Below the pieces are notes generated by a model. It had not been told where the DNA came from. It saw only the letters and a program-made list of their open reading frames with translations, and did no database searches. From positions 1-64,000 of the forward strand of contig NZ_JAINRC010000002.1 of NCBI RefSeq assembly GCF_020400655.1: a stretch of DNA of 64,000 bases, written 5' to 3'. Position numbers and translations under genes: made by a program. Source of the DNA: Streptomyces spinosus (GTDB lineage Bacteria > Actinomycetota > Actinomycetes > Streptomycetales > Streptomycetaceae). Positions 58,343 to 64,000 of this stretch are shown one piece after another. The stretch's first letter is position 1; the number at the start of each line of letters is the position of its first letter.

Positions 58343-58950
58343 CCCGACCTTTCCACCAGGGTCACAGCGACCCGACCGTCCAGCCGGTGCCCGCCTCGGT
58401 CCTCGAACAGGTCGACGCCGCCGACACCACGCTGAGCAACCCGAAGTGGGCCGTGATCTCCATCGGCTCCAACCTGGGCAACCGCCTGGAGACCCTCCAG
58501 GGGGCCGTCGACGCCCTGGAGGACACCCCAGGCGTCCGGGTGAAGGCCGTCTCCCCGGTGTACGAGACCGAGCCGTGGGGCGTGGAGCCGGGCAGCCAGC
58601 CGTCGTACTTCAACGCGGTCGTGGTCCTCAAGACGACCCTGCCCCCGTCGTCCCTGCTGGAGCGGGCGCACGCCGTCGAGGAGGCCTTCCACCGCGTCCG
58701 CGACGAGCGCTGGGGCCCGCGCACGCTGGACGTCGACATCGTCGCCTACGCCGGCGTCACCTCGGACGACCCGCGGCTGACCCTGCCGCACCCGCGCGCC
58801 CACGAGCGCGCCTTCGTGCTCGCGCCCTGGCACGACGTCGACCCGCAGGCGCAGCTCCCCGGCCGTGGCACGGTGGCCGACCTGCTGTCCGCCGTCACCC
58901 GTGAAGGTGTCGCGCCCCGCGCGGACCTGGAACTCCGGCTGCCCGAGTAG
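58339..58950 (+). CDS. folK: Hydroxymethyl-dihydropterin pyrophosphokinase
   Basis: Transfers pyrophosphate from ATP to hydroxymethyl-dihydropterin. The 203-residue protein has an N-terminal extension of about 35 residues, then VISIGSNLGNRLETLQGAVD, VYETEPWGV, YFNAVVVLKT, RWGPRTLDVDIVAYAG (metal-binding Asp pair) and LPHPRAHERAFVLAPW. ATG 58339 overlaps the folB stop. It feeds folP, completing the pterin branch with folB and folE. Confidence 0.96.
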   Translation: MTRPFHQGHSDPTVQPVPASVLEQVDAADTTLSNPKWAVISIGSNLGNRLETLQGAVDALEDTPGVRVKAVSPVYETEPWGVEPGSQPSYFNAVVVLKTTLPPSSLLERAHAVEEAFHRVRDERWGPRTLDVDIVAYAGVTSDDPRLTLPHPRAHERAFVLAPWHDVDPQAQLPGRGTVADLLSAVTREGVAPRADLELRLPE

Positions 58951-59023
58951 TCGTTAAGGTCGAGACGGGTCAGGACCAAGACGACCACCGTCCGGGACGG
59001 TCCGGGGGAACTGAAGGGACACC

Positions 59024-59512
59024 GTGAGAGAGCTGCGCATCAGGGTGCTGGCGGGCGTGTTCGTCGTGGCAGGCATCCTGTCCTGGGCGGGTGCCCGCCT
59101 CTGGAACTCGATCGGGACCCTCCCCAGCGTCCCCCTGGCCGCCCCCGTCGTCCTCGCGCTGATCGCGGTGGTCCTGCTCTCGACGGCGCTGTCGCTGCGC
59201 GCCCGTCTCAGGGCCCAGCGCGAGCGCCGGCCCGGCGCCAAGGGCGTCGACCCGCTGATGGCCGCACGGGCGGTCGTCTTCGGCCAGGCCAGCGCCCTGG
59301 TGGCCGCGCTCGTCGCCGGTATGTACGGCGGCACGGGCGTCTTCCTGCTGGAGCTGCTGGACATCCCGGCCCGCCGCGACCAGGCGATCTACGCCGGTTT
59401 CTCCGTCGTGACCGGCCTCGGCGTGATAGCCGCCGCCATCTTCCTCGAGCGGGTCTGCAAGCTCCCGGAGGACGACGACCAGGACCGCTCGGGGGCGGAG
59501 CCGGTGGCCTGA
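59024..59512 (+). CDS. DUF3180 membrane protein
   Basis: A 162-residue protein with four membrane helices: VLAGVFVVAGILSWAGARLW, AAPVVLALIAVVLLSTALSL, ASALVAALVAGMYGGTGVFL and AIYAGFSVVTGLGVIAAAIFL. GTG 59024 has GAAGGGA upstream. The family regularly follows folK in actinobacteria, but no function is known. It is the last gene of the rightward folate operon and converges on folE. Confidence 0.9.
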   Translation: MRELRIRVLAGVFVVAGILSWAGARLWNSIGTLPSVPLAAPVVLALIAVVLLSTALSLRARLRAQRERRPGAKGVDPLMAARAVVFGQASALVAALVAGMYGGTGVFLLELLDIPARRDQAIYAGFSVVTGLGVIAAAIFLERVCKLPEDDDQDRSGAEPVA

Positions 59513-59549
59513 CCGCCTGCCCCGCGTCCCGCTGCGTTCTCCGCCTCGC

Positions 59550-60155
59550 TCAGCGCGCCATGATGAGGCTCATCGCCTCGTTGCGCGTCGCGGCGTCCCG
59601 CAGCTGACCGCGGACGGCGGAGGTTATGGTCTTCGCGCCCGGCTTGCGGATGCCGCGCATCGACATGCACATGTGCTCGCACTCGATGACCACGATGACG
59701 CCCCGCGGCTCCAGGATGTCCATCAGGGAGTCCGCGATCTGCGTGGTGAGACGTTCCTGCACCTGCGGCCGGCGGGCGTAGACGTCGACCAGGCGGGCCA
59801 GCTTGGACAGGCCGGTGATCTTTCCGTTCTCGGACGGGATGTAGCCGACGTGGGCGACGCCCCGGAACGGCACCAGATGGTGCTCACAGGTCGAGTACAC
59901 CTCGATGTCCTTCACCAGGACCATCTCGTCGTGCCCCAGGTCGAACGTCGTCGTCAGGACGTCCTCCGGCTGCTGCCACAGACCGGCGAAAATCTCCTTG
60001 TAGGCACGCGCGACCCTGGCCGGCGTCTCCCGCAGCCCCTCACGGTCCGGGTCCTCGCCGACCGCGATCAGCAGTTCGCGTACGGCGTTCTCGGCGCGCT
60101 TCTCGTCGAACTCGCCGATGGGGCCCTCGCCGTCCAGCGTCACCGGGTCGGTCAT
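59550..60155 (-). CDS. folE: GTP cyclohydrolase I
   Basis: First step of folate synthesis: GTP to dihydroneopterin triphosphate. The 201-residue protein has [43 protein letters not shown] (zinc Cys and His pair), [19 protein letters not shown] and [16 protein letters not shown] (second zinc Cys). ATG 60155 has GGAACCAG upstream. It converges on the folP-folK operon but is separately transcribed. Confidence 0.97.
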   Translation of the reverse strand: MTDPVTLDGEGPIGEFDEKRAENAVRELLIAVGEDPDREGLRETPARVARAYKEIFAGLWQQPEDVLTTTFDLGHDEMVLVKDIEVYSTCEHHLVPFRGVAHVGYIPSENGKITGLSKLARLVDVYARRPQVQERLTTQIADSLMDILEPRGVIVVIECEHMCMSMRGIRKPGAKTITSAVRGQLRDAATRNEAMSLIMAR

Positions 60156-60220
60156 CTGGTTCCCTCGTTCCTGTGCCTCGCGCGCGGATGTGCCCGCGTT
60201 TCCGTCCGCGGACATGCGAA

Positions 60221-60262
60221 ATGCCGCGCCCCCCCAGGCTAGAACCTGGGGGGGCGCGGCAT
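60221..60262 (-). terminator. Terminator downstream of ftsH
   Basis: A perfect 18-bp stem (60221-60238 with 60245-60262), 6-nt loop and a short TTT on the minus strand. It separates ftsH from the downstream folE promoter. Confidence 0.93.
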
Positions 60263-60290
60263 CCATTCCGGGCCTTCGGCCCGAACAGGG

Positions 60291-62330
60291 TCAGCTCTCG
60301 GAGCGGTCCTCGGGGGTCTGCTCCGTCACCGGGGCGGACTCCGCGGCGGTGGACTTCGCCGTGCTGATCGCCGCCGTCGCGCCGTTCGCACCGTTGGTCA
60401 GTGCCAGCTCCTTCGGGGAGAGCACCGGCGGGCGGGTGGACGGGGTGCGGCGGGAGGAGCCGGTCCAGGCGGGCCGCGGCGGGCGCTTGACGATCGGGGC
60501 GAAGATCTCGGCGATCTCCTCCTTGCCCAGCGTCTCCTTCTCCAGCAGCTGCAGGACGAGGTTGTCGAGGACGTCGCGGTTCTCGACCAGGATCTCCCAG
60601 GCCTCGTTGTGCGCGGTCTCGATCAGCTTCTTGACCTCTTCGTCCACCAGCGCGGCGACCTCTTCCGAGTAGTCGCGCTGGTGAGCCATCTCACGGCCCA
60701 GGAACGGCTCGGAGTTGTCGCCTCCGAACTTGATCGCGCCGAGGCGCTCGGTCATGCCGTACTGGGTGACCATCGCGCGGGCCAGGTTGGTGGCCTTCTC
60801 GATGTCGTTCGCGGCGCCCGTGGTCGGGTCGTGGAAGACCAGTTCCTCGGCCGCCCGGCCGCCCAGCATGTAGGCGAGCTGGTCGAGCATCTCGTTGCGC
60901 GTGGTCGAGTACTTGTCCTCGTCCGGCAGGACCATCGTGTAACCGAGGGCACGGCCACGGGAGAGGATCGTGATCTTGTGGACCGGGTCGGAGTTCGGCG
61001 AGGCCGCCGCGACCAGGGCGTGTCCGCCCTCGTGGTACGCGGTGATCTTCTTCTCCTTGTCCGACATGATCCGGGTCCGCTTCTGCGGGCCCGCGACCAC
61101 GCGGTCGATCGCCTCGTCCAGCGCCTTGTTGTCGATCAGCTTCTGGTCGCCGCGGGCGGTGAGCAGCGCGGCCTCGTTCAGCACGTTGGCGAGGTCGGCA
61201 CCGGTCATGCCCGGGGTGCGGCGGGCCACGGCGGACAGGTCGACGTCGGGCGCGACCGGCTTGCCCTTCTGGTGGACCTTGAGGATCTCCAGGCGGCCCT
61301 GCAGGTCCGGCGGGTCGACCGCGATCTGCCGGTCGAAGCGGCCGGGGCGCAGCAGCGCCGGGTCGAGGATGTCCGGGCGGTTCGTGGCGGCGATCAGGAT
61401 CACACCGCCCTTGACGTCGAAGCCGTCCATCTCGACGAGCAGCTGGTTCAGCGTCTGCTCGCGCTCGTCGTGACCGCCGCCGAGGCCGGCGCCGCGGTGG
61501 CGGCCGACCGCGTCGATCTCGTCCACGAAGACGATCGCCGGGGCGTTCGCCTTGGCCTGCTCGAACAGGTCGCGGACCCGGGAGGCACCGACACCGACGA
61601 ACATCTCGACGAAGTCCGAACCGGAGATCGAGTAGAAGGGGACGCCCGCCTCGCCGGCGACGGCGCGCGCGAGCAGGGTCTTGCCGGTACCCGGGCGGCC
61701 GTAGAGCAGCACGCCCTTGGGGATCTTGGCGCCGACGGCCTGGAACTTGGCCGGCTCCTGGAGGAACTCCTTGATCTCCTGGAGCTCCTCGACGGCCTCG
61801 TCGCAGCCCGCGACGTCGGAGAAGGTCGTCTTGGGGGTGTCCTTGGTGATGAGCTTCGCCTTGGACTTGCCGAAGTTCATGACCCGGGAGCCGCCGCCCT
61901 GCATCTGATTCATCAGGAACAGGAAGACGACCACGATCAGGACGAAGGGCAGCAGCGAGAGCAGGACGCCGACGAACGGGTTCTGCTTGGACGGCGACAC
62001 CGTGTAGCCGTCCGGAATCTGCTTGTCCTGGTACTTGGTCTGCAGCGTGCCGGCGATGGTGACGCCCTGGTCGCCGATGTAGCTCGCCTGGATCTTGGAG
62101 CTGCCCTGGACCTTGTAGCCGTCCTTGAGCGTGACCTTGATGCTCTGCTCGTCACCGGTGGTGAGCTTGGCCGACTCGACCTTGTTGTCGTTGATCGCCG
62201 CCACGACCTGGCCGGTGTCCACCGTCTTGTAGCCGCCGGACGAGCCGACGACCTGCATCAACACGACCACGGCAAGGACGGCCAGCACGATCCACATGAC
62301 CGGCCCACGGAAGTATCGCTTCACGTCCAT
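60291..62330 (-). CDS. ftsH: ATP-dependent membrane zinc metalloprotease FtsH
   Basis: A 679-residue membrane AAA protease. Two helices ([16 protein letters not shown] and [18 protein letters not shown]) flank a small periplasmic domain. The AAA domain has Walker A GRPGTGKT, Walker [12 protein letters not shown] and [17 protein letters not shown]. The protease site is HEGGH. The last 65 residues are Ser/Thr/Pro-rich. ATG 62330 is used. ATG 62366 would add [12 protein letters not shown], and neither has a good ribosome site. Confidence 0.96.
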   Translation of the reverse strand: MDVKRYFRGPVMWIVLAVLAVVVLMQVVGSSGGYKTVDTGQVVAAINDNKVESAKLTTGDEQSIKVTLKDGYKVQGSSKIQASYIGDQGVTIAGTLQTKYQDKQIPDGYTVSPSKQNPFVGVLLSLLPFVLIVVVFLFLMNQMQGGGSRVMNFGKSKAKLITKDTPKTTFSDVAGCDEAVEELQEIKEFLQEPAKFQAVGAKIPKGVLLYGRPGTGKTLLARAVAGEAGVPFYSISGSDFVEMFVGVGASRVRDLFEQAKANAPAIVFVDEIDAVGRHRGAGLGGGHDEREQTLNQLLVEMDGFDVKGGVILIAATNRPDILDPALLRPGRFDRQIAVDPPDLQGRLEILKVHQKGKPVAPDVDLSAVARRTPGMTGADLANVLNEAALLTARGDQKLIDNKALDEAIDRVVAGPQKRTRIMSDKEKKITAYHEGGHALVAAASPNSDPVHKITILSRGRALGYTMVLPDEDKYSTTRNEMLDQLAYMLGGRAAEELVFHDPTTGAANDIEKATNLARAMVTQYGMTERLGAIKFGGDNSEPFLGREMAHQRDYSEEVAALVDEEVKKLIETAHNEAWEILVENRDVLDNLVLQLLEKETLGKEEIAEIFAPIVKRPPRPAWTGSSRRTPSTRPPVLSPKELALTNGANGATAAISTAKSTAAESAPVTEQTPEDRSES

Positions 62331-62524
62331 CCATACGGAGCGGTGCCGCCCCGTCCCTCCTGCCATAGTGAGTTTGATAAGACAGTTCTTCTGACGGTAC
62401 CCCAGCATTGTTGCCCGAAGCCGCACGGAGCCGTTTCGACGGCTGGGAAACCGTCTCTGCATCCTTCAACGGCGTGGAACCCGCTGGGGTTCCCGATCGT
62501 CCTACTGGGCTTGGGCCGACCGGC

Positions 62525-63085
62525 TCAGCCGCCGTAGACGTGGGGCGCGAGCGTACCGACGAACGGCAGGTTGCGGTACTTCTCGGCGTAGTCGAGGCCG
62601 TAGCCCACGACGAACTCGTTCGGGATGTCGAAGCCGACCCACTCCACGTCGATGGCGACCTTGGCGGCGTCCGGCTTGCGCAGCAGCGTGCACACCTTCA
62701 GGGAGGCGGGCTCGCGGGAGCCGAGGTTGTTGATCAGCCAGGACAGGGTCAGGCCGGAGTCGATGATGTCCTCGACGATCAGGACGTGCCGGCCCTTGAT
62801 GTCGGTGTCGAGGTCCTTGAGGATCCGCACGACACCGGAGGACTGGGTGCCCGCGCCGTAGGAGGACACGGCCATCCAGTCCATGGTGACGGGGGTGGAC
62901 AGCGCCCGGGCCAGGTCCGCCATGACCATCACCGCGCCCTTGAGGACACCGACGATGAGCAGGTCCTTGCCCGCGTACTCCGCGTCGATCTTCGCGGCCA
63001 GCTCGGCCAGCTTCGCGTCGATCTCTTCCTTGGTGATGAGCACCTGCTGGAGGTCGGCACCCATGTCTTTCGCGTCCACCCGCAT
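62525..63085 (-). CDS. hpt: Hypoxanthine phosphoribosyltransferase
   Basis: Purine salvage: hypoxanthine or guanine plus PRPP to IMP/GMP. The 186-residue protein has [35 protein letters not shown], the PRPP loop [18 protein letters not shown] and [23 protein letters not shown] 63085 is used; ATG 63064 (MGADLQQV) is a good alternative. It follows tilS in the same direction by 110 nt and precedes ftsH, the conserved tilS-hpt-ftsH order. Confidence 0.95.
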   Translation of the reverse strand: MRVDAKDMGADLQQVLITKEEIDAKLAELAAKIDAEYAGKDLLIVGVLKGAVMVMADLARALSTPVTMDWMAVSSYGAGTQSSGVVRILKDLDTDIKGRHVLIVEDIIDSGLTLSWLINNLGSREPASLKVCTLLRKPDAAKVAIDVEWVGFDIPNEFVVGYGLDYAEKYRNLPFVGTLAPHVYGG

Positions 63086-63195
63086 CACTTTCGGTCGTCC
63101 CGCACTTACGGCCGCGTGCGCGGCCACCGGCTCCGGCCGCACGCACGGCCTCCGGCCGCCCGGCCCGCCGGAGGTCGCTCCGGGGAGGTCGGGAT

Positions 63196-64000
63196 TCAGC
63201 CTTGCCGAATCACCAGTCTGCCACCCTGCCGCTGGGCGACGACCCTGCCCGGGAGATTGATGGCTCCCTGGCCGCGCCAGCCGGTGATCAGGCGGTCGAC
63301 TTCCTCGATGTGGCGGGCGAACAGCGCACCGGCCGGTGCGCCGGCCTCGATGGCGGCACGGCGCAGGATCCGGCGGCGCACGGCGGGCGGGAGGGCGTAC
63401 AGCTTGGCGCACTCCAGCATGCCGGCGGCGTCCCGGACGGAGGCCTCGGCCTCACGGGCCCAGGCGTCCAGGGCGTCGGCGTCGTCGCGGGAGAGCTGCG
63501 CGGTGCGGGCGAGCGCCTCCACGACGCCCTTGCCGAGGGCCTTCTCCAGGGCGGGCAGGCCCTCGTGCCGGAGCCGGGAGCGGGTGTAGGCGGGGTCGGC
63601 GTTGTGCGGGTCGTCCCAGACGGGCAGCGACTGGACCATGCAGGCCTTGCGGGCGGTCTGCCGGTCGAGTTGCAGGAAGGGCCGCCGGTAACGGCCGCCG
63701 GCCCCCGAGACCGCGGCCATGCCGGACAGGGAGCGGATGCCGGAGCCGCGGGCGAGGCCCAGCAGGACGGTTTCGGCCTGGTCGTCGCGGGTGTGGCCGA
63801 GCAGGACCGCGGCGGCGCCATGGCGTTCGGCGGCGGCGTCCAGGGCGGCGTAGCGGGCGTCGCGGGCGGCGGCTTCGGGGCCGCCCTCGCGGCCGACGGT
63901 CACGGCGACGGACTCGACCGGATCGAGTCCGAGTCCGCGCATCCGCAGGACGACCTCCTCGGCGCGGAGGTCGGAGCCGGACTGGAGGCCGTGGTCGACG
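63196..64000 (-). CDS. tilS: tRNA(Ile)-lysidine synthase, 5' end beyond the window
   Basis: Adds lysine to C34 of tRNA-Ile(CAU). The visible 268 residues continue past 64000, where the frame reads [20 protein letters not shown] and joins the PP-loop domain. Inside are [65 protein letters not shown] and a C-terminal substrate domain. The N-terminal SGGxDS ATP loop lies outside the window. The internal ATG at 63942 is not the real start. Confidence 0.93.
   Translation of the reverse strand, partial: VDHGLQSGSDLRAEEVVLRMRGLGLDPVESVAVTVGREGGPEAAARDARYAALDAAAERHGAAAVLLGHTRDDQAETVLLGLARGSGIRSLSGMAAVSGAGGRYRRPFLQLDRQTARKACMVQSLPVWDDPHNADPAYTRSRLRHEGLPALEKALGKGVVEALARTAQLSRDDADALDAWAREAEASVRDAAGMLECAKLYALPPAVRRRILRRAAIEAGAPAGALFARHIEEVDRLITGWRGQGAINLPGRVVAQRQGGRLVIRQG

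Overview
The window is chromosomal DNA from a Streptomyces species. The evidence is very high G+C with strong third-position GC bias, mixed ATG/GTG starts, many overlapping start/stop codons, and marker loci typical of the genus: sigE-cseABC, disA-radA, lsr2, clpC and a Trp-codon attenuator before an auxiliary trpS. From memory, the gene order follows the S. coelicolor SCO3334-SCO3406 stretch (sigE-cseABC = SCO3356-3359). It reads as core chromosome. I saw no rRNA, tRNA, CRISPR array, insertion sequence, prophage or attachment site.

Layout. 1-8.6 kb: trpS with its leader peptide and attenuator, proC, an ABC exporter, a methyltransferase, small membrane and SH3 proteins, and a receptor-like Ser/Thr kinase. 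8.6-14 kb: ilvD, TetR plus TIM-barrel pair, Ppx/GppA phosphatase, and a cysteine-rich protein. 14-21 kb: a membrane protein that combines sigma-factor-like, anti-sigma zinc-finger and BACON-like parts, then radA-disA (DNA repair and c-di-AMP), a secreted/membrane protein, and mutY. 21.4-24.8 kb: the sigE-cseA-cseB-cseC cell-envelope stress operon, bounded on both sides by non-coding tandem repeats. 25-30 kb: VOC/AraC pair, a TetR-controlled MFS exporter, an M23 peptidase with a possible c-di-AMP riboswitch, and a secreted HAD phosphatase. 30-36.5 kb: clpC with a ClgR-like box, lsr2, argA, a BlaI-type regulator, and small proteins. 36.5-42 kb: a DUF2520-panC-nadB-nadC-coaX operon for NAD and CoA synthesis. 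42-54 kb: an aldolase-like lyase, an ArsR regulator behind a perfect palindrome, a two-component system, a MidA-type methyltransferase facing a solitary nuoD, two PH-domain membrane proteins, a coiled-coil protein and an esterase. 54-64 kb: an MprF/LysX-like membrane protein, folP-NTF2-folB-folK-DUF3180, folE, ftsH, hpt and the 3' part of tilS.

How the parts fit. Envelope homeostasis recurs: sigE-cseABC, M23 peptidase, MprF-like protein, BACON-domain protein. DNA-damage links recur too: radA and the folB-folK block each have an exact TTGTCRGTG-N8-TAGNNT/TANNNT type promoter, the PafBC-dependent mycobacterial RecA-NDp motif. disA makes c-di-AMP and the M23 gene may sense it. At least eleven genes appear to be transcribed as leaderless mRNAs, with a TANNNT hexamer 6-7 nt before the start codon.

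Limits: everything was read by eye from the sequence. Family calls rest on recognised motifs, and no database search or folding calculation was run.
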